In this document: piece after piece, positions 27,028 through 40,500 of the stretch
How positions within the stretch are numbered: the first letter of the stretch is position 1
How the letters are laid out: each line of letters starts with the position of its first letter
From: Rhopalosiphum padi
Lineage: Eukaryota > Arthropoda > Insecta > Hemiptera > Aphididae
DNA length: 64,000 nt
NCBI RefSeq assembly: GCF_020882245.1
Contig: NC_083597.1
Span: 12,992,581 to 13,056,580 of the forward strand
Reading direction: 5' to 3'
The notes under the pieces: model-generated
Told to the model about the DNA's origin: nothing
The model's database searches: none
What the model saw: only the letters and a program-made list of their open reading frames with translations
Position numbers and translations under genes: made by a program

Positions 27028-28839
27028 CACGGGTAATCGTAAATGTATAACATAATGTTATTATATCATATCGATTTTACGATGTATGTATTCCGCTTTA
27101 TATAATATAGATATATATATATACTATATCGGTCCGTTTACGCGATAACCGATAACATAAATATATTTTACGATGTACGAGCGTTAAATCAAATATCATA
27201 TTTTATATTAGTATATTATTACACGGGATCTAAATTGTTTTCTTTTATAATTAATAATAAATAGGTTAAACTTTTAACTGCAGTTTTAACGCAAATGTTC
27301 TAAAGAATCTCGAAATTTCTTAGATTTTTATTTTTATTATTTTAAACCGCAACACCAATTATCTACACCAAGTTTAAACAGATTAATTAATATGTAGACG
27401 TTACAGAGGACGGGCGAAAAACATTCTTTATCGAATTAAATAAATACTGTACCCATAATAATTATTAGTCCAGTACTCGTCCAGTACAAACTTTGTTTGT
27501 AATTAATAAACCGTTATTATAGTATGATGTTTGATTAATGTATAATATATATCGTGTTATGATGTACCTATGTATATATTATTTATTTTCAGAAAATTTT
27601 ATTTTCATTTAAAGTTGATACCATTTCCATGTAAATATAATATAGTTATAAAATATACATATATAAATATATAAAATATAGAATAACATTGAACATATAT
27701 TTTTATAAAGTGTGTAGTAAAATGTAAACATATTTCAGAAAATATGATCAGAAATGTGTGCATATTACAATAATACGAGTATGTAATAGCAATGAAGAGG
27801 TATAGATGCACCTATGAGTAGAGTTTTCGACGAAAATGTTAAGTGTCGCAGTATAAGCGTCGTCAGTTATAATAATTTATATATTATATTCACTCGAATA
27901 TTTATAGTGTTAGTTGGAGATTACTAAAAATGTTTACAACAGTATTAAAACCTAATCTTATGTGATATAAAAACCTGTGGGTTTTTACGTTTATAGTTCG
28001 ATACAGGTTTACAACCGTTATCTCTATCGTAATTAATTTTGGATTATTGTCGAAAAATATATGCAAGTAGTACTGACTATTTACCTAAAATAGTAATAAT
28101 AGTTTTTAACATTACAATATTATGAAGACGAAAATTGTCTACATTTGTAAGCATAAAAACAACCGTAAAACTAGAATTCGTTAAAGAGCAAATGAGAATG
28201 TATCTAAAAATTCCACAGAGAATATTATTGAGTTTCTGTAAAAACCATCATCCCTATATTTTATTATATTAATTTATATCATCATTATTTTATATTTATA
28301 TTCACGGACGTAAGTGATCCCTCATAGGGCTTGGCCCGAAAAGTTTCAAGAAAAAAAAGAGTGGGAGATTCGTTTTTCACCTACTACACACACGACACAC
28401 ACACACACAATTTTATCTAATGTGTATTTTAATTTTCAGTGATATTTATACGTTTAGACGACACGCACCGTGTAATTGTACCCGCACACATACGTTCCTT
28501 GCTCATACATACGTGTATGTAGATAATCAGACGACGTTGAATTTTGTCCAAATTCGGAGACACTCGGTAAGGTAGGCCGTTATTATAACTAATTAACTAC
28601 TTATAAGTTATGACAGACATAAACGGTTTATAAAATGTTAAAACAAAATCAATGTAAACCTACCAACATATTATTATTATTATATTTATAATTATTTCCA
28701 TTATTCCATTGATTACAAATATTGATTTTAAATTAAATAATCTATTTTAAACTTGAATAAAGAGATTACTAATTCATAAAAATGTGTAGTATCAAAATGA
28801 AGTAACATATCTTAGAGATGATTTAAGATATCTCATGGA

Positions 28840-28860
28840 GGGCTAAGGGCTAAGGGCTAA
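28840..28860. repeat. (GGGCTAA)3 heptamer repeat
   Basis: Three perfect heptamers. Too short to suggest telomeric origin. Confidence 0.85.
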
Positions 28861-30030
28861 GTCTTCCTAAGCTCCCCTACTTACTCTTATGTTTACATTT
28901 AATAAATCAGTTTAATTGTACTTTTAAACGGTAAAAGTATGTATATTTTTAGTAATAAACTTATAACTTACAAATATATTAATATATAAAATAATTGTTT
29001 TGTGTTAATATCTAGCGACTTGCTTTTAACATAATATATTTTATAATTCTCGAAGTGTATAGTAATAGTATTCATTTTCAAAGCTTCTTATAAAATAAAT
29101 ATCTATAGTCTATACCAAATCGTTATTATTATTATTATTATTATTATTATTGTAAGGTGTTTCAAGGTTGAGAATCACTATAATAATTTAGTCTATTAAA
29201 TGGGTTTAATGTGGGATGTACATCAAATTAAACTAAGCAGTAAGCAGTTTATTTACCTAACTAATAGATATTTAATAATGCGGTTTTGAATTAATTCAAC
29301 TGCTTTATTTGTATATATGAATCTTCTATAATAGAGTATTATTATAATTTTAAAAATTTAGTCAAGGGATATTAAAAAAAAAAAAGAATATATGTGCATT
29401 TAAACAATTAAAATATAGATTCATATGATGAAAATGTTCACCTGCCATTTATTATTTTTTATACTCATCTAAAATCTTAAAGTTTAACAGTAATCTACTC
29501 ATTGTCTACATATTACTCAGTACTATTTATAGAACATAATATCATGTATTCTTAAATTAAATAAATCCTGAGTCTTATATTTTAACTTTTTCCTACTATT
29601 TTGCAACCATTGTGGAAATGCGACAAATTTAACACATGACCGAAATTAAACGTCCAAATGTATGCGACCAATTTACAATTAACTGTAAGCCGACTTCCGC
29701 GGCTATTTAAATTTGTAGATTTTCCTTTTTTTTATAATGTCCAACTATAAAAAATGGATTTTTAATTTTTTAACGTTTTAAGATTAATATTAATTATAAA
29801 ATTAATTAAAGTATATATAATATACACTATATAATTATTATTTATAAAGCGAAACTTGTGTTCGTAACCAAAAGGAAACGTATCGTCTAAGGAGTTTGCA
29901 CCTGAACAACACTGATCGGATAAATAGGTGCTCGCGAGTGGCGGTTCTACTTTTCTGCGGTGACACTGTATATATAGTGTATATAGTATAATATTATTAT
30001 TATCAAGTCGTTGTCGTTCATACATAACTC

Positions 30031-30640
30031 TGTTGGCGGCTGTCTCTGAGCGCGTCCGGATTTACAGGAAACTCTAATCGTAATCGTACTCTGAATTATG
30101 TAATAATATAATAATAGTAATAACACGATGGCCCGTTATCGTGATGTACAGGTGTGAGGAAACGATAAATACGCGGACGGTGTGAATAGCTATATTATTT
30201 TATACATGTATACGGCGAAGAAGTGGAAAAGTTTGCGACAAAAGTTTATCCGGGCGGTGTGTCAGCGGTTGGGGAGGGGGGAGGAGGGTCATAAATAATG
30301 ACAAATCCGGCGATCCGCAAGGCGACGTAATTTTCGGTATGCGCGTGCGCCCCTTGACCGCCCGCCGTCCGCACCGCCACCGGCGTATAAGTTTTACGCG
30401 CCCACCGCCCAACGCGACTCGGACCGAACGATATAAGTGTTATTATAATAATGATAATTCCAATACAGCGGCACCTGTACATCACAATAATATCATATAT
30501 TTTATACATTTTATACAATCACCCGCCACCGAGTCTCCGACGACGATCGTCACACTATATGAATATTTGTACGGGCAAAATGAGACTTTCAGGTTTTCTC
30601 CGATCTTCGTCGAAACTACAGCGCGATAATCGACGTTTAT
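30031..30640. other. Local GC-rich, CpG-containing island without a recognised gene
   Basis: GC rises sharply around 30240-30440 against AT-rich flanks. Several overlapping frames of 70-96 codons are open on both strands, but all are Arg/Pro/His-rich by-products of composition and none carries a motif. It could be an unannotated promoter, an exon of an untranslated RNA, or a regulatory element. Confidence 0.35.
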
Positions 30641-31598
30641 CATCTGTTCGCAAATTAACTGCACAGCGAATGTTGTTATAATAAACCGTATTATTATCAT
30701 AGTACCTTATTATTGTTATTGCCTACGGGGAAAAAATATTTTCATCGGTCTAAAAATAAATTTTATTTTGAGATTAAACGCTCGACGTTTATAATTTATT
30801 CTCACGATTTTCATACTTCTTGGGTATACGCCTAGCTAACCTACATTGGCGATCGGCGAGTTATAAAATTTGTACACGAATCACGTGTGTGATAACGATT
30901 GCACGTTTCCGCGTACGATATCGTGTATGGCGAGGTTTTTTTAAAAACAGTACTATAATATTGTTAATTAGGAATATTCATTATTTTACGAAACTTTGTA
31001 TTATGTTTTAATAATATCGTCGATGATTATTAACTAAAATAATCCTAAAACTCGTAGACTTAATATAATTATCAATCGTCGATATTCTACATCAATTATC
31101 GTTCTAACATTCTATATACCTATAATTAGCTTTGACTTATTAAATATGTTAGCAAACGCGTAGGTAAGTACAACACGATATACATCATAATAATAATTAT
31201 TATAATATTACATGCCGTTCGCCGATATTAACGCATATTATGTGAGCATGCATACCTTTGCGAGTATGTAGCACTTGGTGTAAACCAGTATCTGTGTTAA
31301 CAGGACGATCTGCTGTAGCGATGCACTGTAACAACTAGCAATATTATTATTACGATCGACTGGTTCAGTTTGTATTGAGTTGTACATTGGCGATAATCAT
31401 AGATAAAACTAGACATTTGTTTAAGATTGGGCCAAAATATTTTAAAATTGTCCCCCCCCCCCTCGTCAAAAAAAATATTAGCAATTCAAATAGAAGAACT
31501 TACCTATGTGGCTATGTTTATGCAATTAATAATCTGGGCTTTGTTTTTACTTTTATTCATTTTTGTATTATTATTATCATAGTGCCATAATACGAATA

Positions 31599-32254
31599 TA
31601 CAGAATGTTCTGTGAGGATTTACCCGTTGCGATATCTCCTGAAATAATTCTGGTTTTTCAATCAGATTCACGAGGACAAGAACTAAAAATATTTCATGTC
31701 TTAATTTATTTTAATGTTTTGGTAAAATGATAAAAAATATATTTTTTATTTAATTATTTTCAAAAAAAATTGAAGATAGCAAGATAGCTATTTTGTAGTT
31801 CATTTTTCTGATAAGTCAATATATGTTAATTGCATTAATTTCCTAATTTTTAATATTTTTCTAATTTTAAGAAAAACACCGAAAGCGTTCGAGGGCCGTA
31901 TGAGCACACGGGCCACGTGTTTGATACAATGAATCAATGAATTAAATAATTCACAGTTTTTTCTAAACTAAAAAAAAAATATTAAAAATCAGGAGATTTA
32001 TGAAATGAAAATGTTTAAACGTTAATATTTTCAGAAAAATGAACTCTACAAAATGGCTATCTTCAATATTTTTAAAAATAATTAAATAAGAAAATATGTT
32101 TTTTTTAACTTTTTTGCCAAAACATAAAAATAAATTAAAATAAAAAATATTTGTAGTTCTTGTCCCTGTGAATCTTATTAAAAAACCAGAATTATGATAT
32201 CTCCATTATTTCAAGACATATCGAAATTGGTAAATCCTCACGGGACACCCTGTA
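31599..32254. mobile_element. Foldback (long inverted repeat) element, ~656 bp
   Basis: Left arm about 31599-31812 and right arm about 32030-32254 are inverted copies of each other over more than 200 bp with scattered changes. Landmarks shared in order are CAG..TGT...GTGAGGATTTACC, ATTCTGGTTTTT, AAGATTCAC (one mismatch on the left), GACAAGAACTA, ATTGAAGATAGC and GTTCATTTTTCTGA. The outer ends are TACAGAATGTTCTG and the complement of CGGGACACCCTGTA. The 217-bp centre has no frame. A 4-bp AATA repeat flanks both ends, but it could be chance in such AT-rich DNA. This is probably a MITE or foldback transposon of unassigned superfamily. Confidence 0.75.
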
Positions 32255-34042
32255 AATATTCAAGTTTGCAAATAAATTGCAAATTCGAAAACAATATACT
32301 AATAATTATTAAATGCAACAGCTTATTTTCGGTGAGGATACCATGTCACCGCAACGAAAATATAGGTTGTCGACATCGGTTACCACCGCTCTTCTGATTA
32401 CTTGATTATATATTATAAATATGCATAGATTTGATGAAACATATAGTAAAAATATCACCTACCCCCACAATCAAACCTAGTTAATATATTGAAATAAATA
32501 TAAACAAATTAATTCAATAAAAATAAAAATACCTAAACATAATTTTCATTAATTTGTTGTTTTAAGTAAAATATTTTAAAAAACTATTTTTATTTTTTAT
32601 AACTTACAAGGTAGAAGAAGTTAATACATATGCATTATTATTGTAACCAGTGATCAAAATAGATATTTATCGTTTCCGTCACTACATTTCAAGAAAATAA
32701 CCACCAAAACAGTATTTTAGTTTTTATTTAAATACAATAATTTTTATACTATATATTATTATGTATGTTATATTATACAGTATATACCCATCTGTATTAT
32801 TTCTGAACTGTTAAATTGCCGGCATTATATCAAACCATGGCCTAATGTACGAAAATAATACATATTATATTATAAACTATAATATTTTTTATCTTAGATT
32901 CTGTTGATTCAAAATTTCGATTTATCTTGAAAACGAAAAAATAATATCTATAAACATATTATACACATAAATAGTAGTAATGCAATATATTATGTATAGC
33001 CGTACGGATATTTTACAAAACTTATAATATGTATTGTACCTCCCGTACATAAAATGCGAATTTTAGAAAAAAAATGGACAGGGACAAAAAGAACATTCGA
33101 AAAAGAAACTAAGGAAAAAAAAGAACAAAGGTATTAATAATAATATCATGTGAATCAGAAGTGTATTACCAATAAATCCTTGTGTAAATCTTTTTTCGTA
33201 CCTGTTATCTTTATATATATATATAAATTGTATATGTGCTTTACAATCCGACTTTGGCGCGGAACACACACAGCAGTCGACTGTTGACATTTTACAATTT
33301 CACAATTGATCTAGTGTGAACATCGTGTTTATCTTACAATATCTATTCAGAACGGAATTATTTGAATCCAATAAACCGTGACCGCACATGACAAGTGTCC
33401 AACCTGAAACCAATTGTCCGGGAATTCTAAGAACGAGCATCACAAAGACTGATCCTTTGTATATGTATACATGTACGATATTGAGTATATATATATATAT
33501 ATATATATAGTGTCCATGTAAGGTGTCGGGCTGAAGTCAATAATTCGATGATGACCCTGTCGAAAATGAAAAAAATAAATATTAATGGCCATAGCTTTCA
33601 GGGTTAATCCGGTAAACGTGTCTATTTAGTGTTTACACACAAAAACGTATATATGTAGTATGATAGGTACGCGATATTATTTGTGACACGCGTGTTGTAT
33701 CAGTACAAGCGGACGAAAATGATGCCTTATAGAATTATTATTAATTTTATAGAACGTCGACAATGTCGTAGAATAACGTCGTGTTTATTATTTTATTATC
33801 TTACGGTATCGTGCGAAGTCCGTATCATACTACAACTATTGTCTATACTCCATACTATAGACTATATAGATTCCATAGGATAGTGAATTGTTTTCATTGG
33901 CTTCTTATTCCCGGGTAGGTATATTATTTCCGATTTAAATCGAATGCGTGTAACGTATGTGACCGATTCCCCGAAAAAAAAAAACAATTTAAGGCTGGCA
34001 CAATAGTACAATTAATATTCCAAAAATCTAAAATACCGTTAT
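32255..34042. other. AT-rich stretch, no gene recognised
   Basis: A TA microsatellite at 33486-33509 and short chance frames only. Confidence 0.5.
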
Positions 34043-34377
34043 TATACTCGTCCGGTTAATGCCGCAGAGTATATTTTATAAAACTTCGCTAACTTTAGGT
34101 TATATTACTCACACGATTGTCCGTTTATCTTAAAAACGTTTATTAATTAGATAAATTATTAAAGCATTTATTTTAATTTAATCACTAGTATAGGTTTTAC
34201 ACAGTATTGGAGGAATCGATTAGGTACATTCGCGTTTGACTGACTACTACTTAATCTGTATATAATCCTGCAGTCTTGTCGACGAAGTCGCTTTAAAAAA
34301 AGAACATATCGCTTACACTATATAATATTATTGTTAAATATGCTTACTAATCTAAAGTGAGCCAAAGGGTTCTCAAC
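34043..34377 (+). repeat. Diverged direct repeat C, copy 1
   Basis: Runs from TATACTCGTCCGGTTA to GTGAGCCAAAGGG. It matches 35221-35588 throughout, with blocks such as TTCGCTAACTT, AGGTTATATT, TTTAATCACTA, GAATCGATTA, TATAATCCTG, AAATATGCTTACT and ATCTAAAGTGAGCCAAAGGG in the same order. No open frame. Confidence 0.75.
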
Positions 34378-35170
34378 ACTCCCGGGGTTAAATTAAAGTT
34401 CATTGTTTATTGTAAAGTTAAATTATTGTAGGCAATCGATTTTCATGGTTTGGAGTGCTCACAATATCATTATCTTTATTTTCTATTAGGTTTTTTGTAC
34501 TGAATTGACTGTTTTACAAAGTTTGTTTTTAATTATTACATTTAGGCTTACTACTAGCAATAGACCTTATACTAATAGCAATTATTCCTCCAATTATAAA
34601 AAAATTATTATTCGTTATCTTCGTCGTGTCATTATTAGCTTACGTATGTTTTAACTCGTTTTAAGGAATTAGAATATTCTAATAATTTAAATAAATTCTT
34701 CCTTACTACTATAGAATTGTCTTTATTTAAAGTAATTAAATTGTTTAAAATTATATTTGTAACATCATTTAACTGAATTTGCTCGTCAATTGGTATTTTC
34801 AATTATTGTGGAACATATTATACTTATTATAGTCTCTACATATTTTTTATATATACATAGGTATATTGATAAAATACTATCATCGATATTGGCTTCACAT
34901 TAATTATCAAAATATAAAATACCTGTACCATTTATATTTAATAATACTTTTTCAGAAATATTGTTTCACTTAACAATACTTTAACTTTTGTATCTTTCAA
35001 TCTATTTTAAGTGTCTTTATACCTAATATACTAAAGTTAACGAGTCCTTGAAGGGCCATGTTTATTATAATTATTACTAAATTCTCTATTTTAAACGCAT
35101 ATTATGTAAAATGATATTTGTTCCTCTAGTGCTGTTTTAAAATTAATACAATTTTAGATACCTATTCCAT
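34378..35170. other. Unique AT-rich spacer between direct repeats C
   Basis: About 790 bp of AT-rich sequence without an open frame. It does not look like retrotransposon coding sequence, so the flanking repeats are unlikely to be LTRs of one element. Confidence 0.45.
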
Positions 35171-35215
35171 TAGTCTGCTCCGGAGGCGTGGATTCGAATC
35201 CCATCACCACTGCCA
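35171..35215 (+). pseudogene. tRNA-Leu-like 3' fragment
   Basis: TAGTCTGCTCCGGAGGCGTG followed by GATTCGAATCCCATCACCAC and TGCCA reads like the 3' part of a eukaryotic tRNA-Leu: end of the anticodon stem, long variable arm (CTCCGGAGG), T-arm with a B-box-like GATTCGAATCC, acceptor strand and CCA. The 5' half (D-arm, A box) is not found upstream. It is therefore a truncated tRNA copy or the tRNA-derived part of a SINE, not a working tRNA. Confidence 0.55.
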
Positions 35216-35220
35216 TCAGA

Positions 35221-35588
35221 TATACTCGTCCGGTTAGTAAAAGTAGTAAGGTAGTAAGGTTAGTAAAGGCCGTAAAGTATGTTGCATAAGAGTTCGCTAA
35301 CTTCAGGTTATATTTCAAACACTAACACGACAGTCTGTATATCTTATATATTAGTCAGATCAATTATTAAAAAATAATTAATTTAATCACTATAGTAAAG
35401 GTTTAACCTTACACAATATTGAATGAATCGATTACTCCCGTTCGAATGACTACTGATTATTCTGCAGTATAATCCTGATGTCTAGCCGTCTAGGCGACAA
35501 AGTCACTTAAAAAATAACACATTGCTTGCACTACAATGTTATTATTAAATATGCTTACTTATCTAAAGTGAGCCAAAGGGGTTTCAAT
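35221..35588 (+). repeat. Diverged direct repeat C, copy 2, adjoining the tRNA-like fragment
   Basis: Same order of blocks as 34043-34377. It carries a short local expansion of the form AGTAAGGT near 35235-35265 that copy 1 lacks. It starts six bases after the tRNA-Leu-like fragment. Confidence 0.75.
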
Positions 35589-37033
35589 AATGCAAATATT
35601 CTATTTCTACATGAACCATATCGTATTTTTTTAATACTGTTGACTGTTGTATAAAAAAATGTATTTATTATATTATTTCATCAAGAATTATAATTTAAGA
35701 CCACTTTTAAATTAACTGGAATTGTTTGGAGACTTTTTACGACTTATTGAATGTACCTAATGTTCGTGCATTTTAAAGTAAATTGGTTGAAAATAATAAT
35801 TCATAACAATTATTTTTTGTATTTACAATATATTATATCATATTATATCCGATATATTATAATGTGGAGTATGGACCGTTTCTCATCAATTATTAATCAA
35901 TAATTTTTACATTTATGTACAGTACGTGCATTTACTGTTGTGTTAAGTAAATTTACAATGTATAGATTGTTCGTTAATTAAAAATTAATTCTTCGAGGGT
36001 CTATTTATTTATTTATTTGTGATTTTAAATTTAAAAAAAAAAAAAACAGTAAACAAAATATATAATATTATAAAACATTACGTGTATACAATACAATAAT
36101 TGATTTTGATTTATAAAATATGAAATTGATTAAAAACCATAAAATGCATAATATTTATACGTTCGTTTGTGTGTTTATATAAGAATGTATACTGTGTATG
36201 TCTGTATATACACCACGGCGGTCTTGGTTAATGAATGTATTTATTAAATATTATGTTTTAATTAAATTGAATTGTAATTAATTTACGCCAAAGAAACAAT
36301 AAATATAACAAATATCATTAACTGAAAATTCGTCACGAAACGAAACGATTATTTCTTCGCCGCAGTCTTAAAAAGAAATTGAATCATAATAACTACGGTA
36401 AACAATCGAAGAATATTATAATATAAATGTATAAAAATATATGCGATATTGCGACGATATTACATATTGTTTGGTATTTGGTGTGTTTAACCGTATTATT
36501 TAATTGTATACTCAAATAAGTATTTAATGTACTCGAATACATGTCAATATGTCATGTGATATAAAATACTGTTTTAAATATTTTATTTTCAATATTTTCA
36601 TATATTTTTAGTTTACATTAACTTATGTTTGTGTAGAATAATTTATATATACACGACTGGATAATTTGTTTAATATCGTGTAAAGCTGAAAACACTAAAT
36701 ATTTCGAAAAATATCATTCTTTTTTTTTTTAATGTGTTAACATAGGTATGCAAAATTGCAAAATGCAATAAATATATATTATAGCTTATAAAATTCTAAT
36801 ATTTTACAATGCTTTTATTATTTTTTCATAATTGTATATCTATTTGTTGGCTTCAGGCTTATCTATATAAGCTACCTATAAAATATAAACTTTGGTTTTT
36901 AAATCCAAACATACGAGTGTACATTTTTTATTTATTCACAGGTTTTAGCAAAATACCTATATTTTTAAATGTTGTATATCGAAAATATAAATAATAATTA
37001 TATTATAATTATTACAATAATTATTAGACAATC
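35589..37033. other. AT-rich stretch, no gene recognised
   Basis: Short chance frames and simple sequence only. Confidence 0.5.
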
Positions 37034-37457
37034 TACCATCCCTTACATGTGTTGTCTTTGTTTTACTAACATACAACATGGCAAATTTGCGTTCAGTAAA
37101 ACTAATTGTGTGTTGTTATCTTTAATATTGGAGCGAGTTGACCTATTATCAAAGTTAAAGGTAAGAACATTATATTTTGTGCTTATGTGTTGACTTTTTT
37201 CGATGTTTTAATGTCTAACCAAGATAAGAGTATTCTAAATATTATAAGTTAAAAATTGCAATTTCTAACTTCAAAATTAAAATACCGAAAGAAGCCAACG
37301 CTCACGCTCAAACACAGATAATTTACTTATTTATCTTTAACTTTGATAATAGGTCAGTTCACTCTAATATTAAAGACAAAAACGCACAAATAGTTTAATT
37401 GAACCCAAATTTTCTATGTTTTATGTTAGTAAGACAGAAATAACACATATGAGGGTA
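37034..37457. mobile_element. Foldback (long inverted repeat) element, ~424 bp
   Basis: Left arm about 37034-37160 and right arm about 37312-37457 are inverted copies. On the left, ACATGTGTTGTC, TTTTACTAACAT, CTTTAATATT and GACCTATTATCAAAGTTAAA follow one another. The complement of the right arm has the same blocks with few changes. The centre is about 150 bp. No target duplication could be assigned with confidence and there is no coding frame. It is unrelated in sequence to the element at 31599. Confidence 0.7.
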
Positions 37458-37644
37458 CCGTTCTCTTTAGACATATCATAATATTATAGTGTATACTTTT
37501 GTTATATCCGTACTATAGTTGTTGTATACTTATTTTGTCTGACAAGGTTTAATGATACGGCTTGTCAACAAAATATCACACTTATCGGATACATTATAAT
37601 AACAATATAATAAATTCCATTTATTTTATATACACGCACATATT

Positions 37645-37690
<46 letters not shown>

Positions 37691-39199
37691 GTAACCTGTA
37701 TAATCCCTAAAAGCGCACCAGAGGAAAAGAAACGAATTTTTAGCATTCGACAATTTCTGGACATTATAATATTTTACACAATTGTTGAATAGTGCGTATT
37801 ATTTATAACACAATACGACAATGATAAATAATAATGTCTATATAGTTTCGATCACGCGTCGGTTCGCATTTCACAATTCTTCGAAGTCACACACTGCTGA
37901 ACGACACTACATTATACATCGTACCGATGGGGTAAGTGTTAACTATATTATTCTGTAATTCTGTATAGACGAATATATCATAAACATATTATATAGTTTA
38001 AATCCATAAGTGCCCAGCATGTCCGTGTCGGATCGGGTGAAAAATGAGACAGAACGCATAGACTTCCGGACCCGATTTCGTGTATATATATATTATAATA
38101 ATAATAATAATTAACAGCTGGTGGTCTTCCAACTGTGACCCGCCACAATATACGTCGAATCTGTACGAAATCTGGTCGTCCGAGGAACAGACCATGCCAT
38201 ATACCGAATCATCGAGATACCCAGTACACCATATTGTATATTATAATATAAATGTCTTTTATAATAATAATATAATATATCGGTAGGTTCAATTTCTAGG
38301 AAATAAAAAACGGTGAGTTTGGCTTGACAGGATTGAAAACGTTTATAACATTATACACTGTGCGTGATAATGCCTTTACAATACGTTATTTTGGATTTAT
38401 ATGGATTACAACTAGAATACGTTATAATATATTATATATACTCAGAATAATGGAAGATAAAAAAAATTTTTTTAATAATAATATACTGGCTTGATGTTAG
38501 ACGGACACCTATATACGTCGTATAGAGGGAAATACAACGAAATGTGCTGGGTAGACGTTTAAATAAAAGAGAGGAATCTGTTATAAATGTGCCAATATTG
38601 TTGGGTACAAATACATTTAATTAACGTTAAACTCAAACATAACTTTCATAAAAAATGCAGAAATCAGAAAGAAATAACTTAAACAGCCTTTACATGGCTT
38701 ATGCTTGTAGCCATGCATAATATAAATGGAATATTCAAAATTTGATTTTTAAATATCCTTGAGAACCATATTTATAAATACTTAAATTTGTTTTATGTAA
38801 TCTAAGGAGTTTCCTGTAGTGATACCAACTCTTGTTTTCAAATAAGTATCACCCTTTTTAACTAAGATTTGTCAAGCAACTGGTTTTTACTTTCTTTTTT
38901 TTTAATCAATAAAAGATATATGCTGAAAGTTATGATTATGGTTTTGAAACAATTGTTACAATTGTTAAAATGTATATTAAAATTGTATAATTTTTAACCA
39001 TTGTCTAAGTGACTGGGTATAATAGTTAAAATAGGTCTTTAGACTAAGTATTACATAGACTTCATATTTTATGTAATACTACAGTTAAAGACTATTATAT
39101 AATTTATAATACATAGAATTTAATAACACAGAAATTACTCGTTCAAATTTCGATGTCGACAATCGACATTTTTATAAAAATCTTTCTATAGTATTGATT
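37458..39199. other. AT-rich stretch, no gene recognised
   Basis: Contains a TA microsatellite at 37649-37684 that generates Ile/Tyr-rich frames on both strands. Nothing else is supported. Confidence 0.5.
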
Positions 39200-39420
39200 T
39201 ACAGTAAAAAAGAATGGTTCTCACTTAAAAAAATAATTTGAATTACCTCAGGATTCTTCTTAAATGATGTAAAAATATCAGTATTAGATAATAATATGGT
39301 CTCTAAGTGTATATAAAATTTTAGAAAATCAGAATTTTAATAAATCCATTAGTAAACGATAAAATGGTGGGTGAGCATATGGTTGGTGAATCGTCCCGTA
39401 ATATATATTATTAGGTATAT
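39200..39420 (+). repeat. Dispersed repeat A, copy 3
   Basis: Begins ACAGTAAAAAAGAATGGTTC, and near 39370 has GGTGAGCATATGGTTGGTG beside AATCGTCCCG. This parallels 14071-14285. A frame of 91 codons on the minus strand overlaps it but has no motif. Confidence 0.45.
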
Positions 39421-40500
39421 ATGATTGAAACCAGATGAAATAAGTAATAATTTTTGAAATGCATGATGGGCATGATGAACCAAATTTATATAATTTATAG
39501 TAATTTAAGTGTAAACCAAATGTGAGCAAGTGGCCCAGATGTTGAAATAAATTCATAGAAAAAATACATATATTCACAGTGAAATGAAACGAATAAAAAT
39601 ACATAAATGATTGCAGTCACTGCGGCGGGACTACCATTAAATAATAAGAATGATACATAACAGAATATATTTATTAAATCACGTTATACAAGTCTTATAA
39701 TAAACGTTCAACTCTAAACCTGATTTTAGAATCTAATAATTTAATCTAATTAAGTGTTTTCTGTATCGCAGAAAACAGTATGAATGTATTCATATTTTTT
39801 GATTTCGTGGACTATTTTCATTTTGCGTTATTTTTAAGATACTTTTTAACGATCATGCATTGTTATATACGTTCATATTGTGCACTTATTCAAAGAGCAG
39901 TTTATTAAATAACTATACAAGAATCTCTAACGCTGTATATAAAATATATTATTATTCGTAGAAATTTATAAATTATAAAGCTCTAGATACCTTTATAGTG
40001 GTATTTTATCAAAGAAAAAAATTTTCTCAAATATTTCCAATTAATAAAGTTATTGTATTTGTTATTAGGTTCCAACTTATTTTAATTGTAAAAGTTTTTG
40101 AATTAAATAATTAAAAACGGTTATTTTTTTTCATAAGATTATCATAATTAGAGTTTTTATTTTTGTATAGATACCTACCTAATATACAATAGTCAATGTA
40201 AATGCCTATATAGTTTTCAAACGTTTCCTAATAAAAACAATACTATACAATATATTGTAATATAAATTAATAAAAATATATATATTAATATTATGTACAC
40301 TATATGCATAAGGTATAATATGTGCATGTATATGCTTACATATTATTGTTTTACCTGCGTTTAACGCACTAATCACAATATCACGATATATATATATTAT
40401 AATATAAATGTATTATACGCGTAATCGGCGGCGATAATAAAGTGATAATATTATCATTAAAACGCCCACGGAAATGGAATACATGGCGTACGCATAGTAT
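39421..40500. other. AT-rich stretch, no gene recognised
   Basis: Nothing but AT-rich sequence and short frames is visible. Confidence 0.5.

Larger units (their letters stand above)
22708..30030. other. AT-rich intergenic stretch, no gene recognised
   Basis: Contains a hAT-like remnant at 23150-23330, microsatellites at 26929-26956 (TA), 27000-27027 (TG) and 29123-29151 (TTA), and a triple GGGCTAA heptamer at 28840-28860. Open frames are short, without motifs, and often run through the microsatellites. I see nothing that supports a gene. Confidence 0.5.

Noticed and set aside
34043..35588. Direct repeats C as LTRs of a retrotransposon
   Set aside because: The spacer is under 0.9 kb, non-coding, with no primer-binding site or polypurine tract seen, and no TG..CA ends.
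37562..37792. Frames on both strands across the TA microsatellite
   Set aside because: Ile/Tyr repeats created by (TA)n; no coding evidence.
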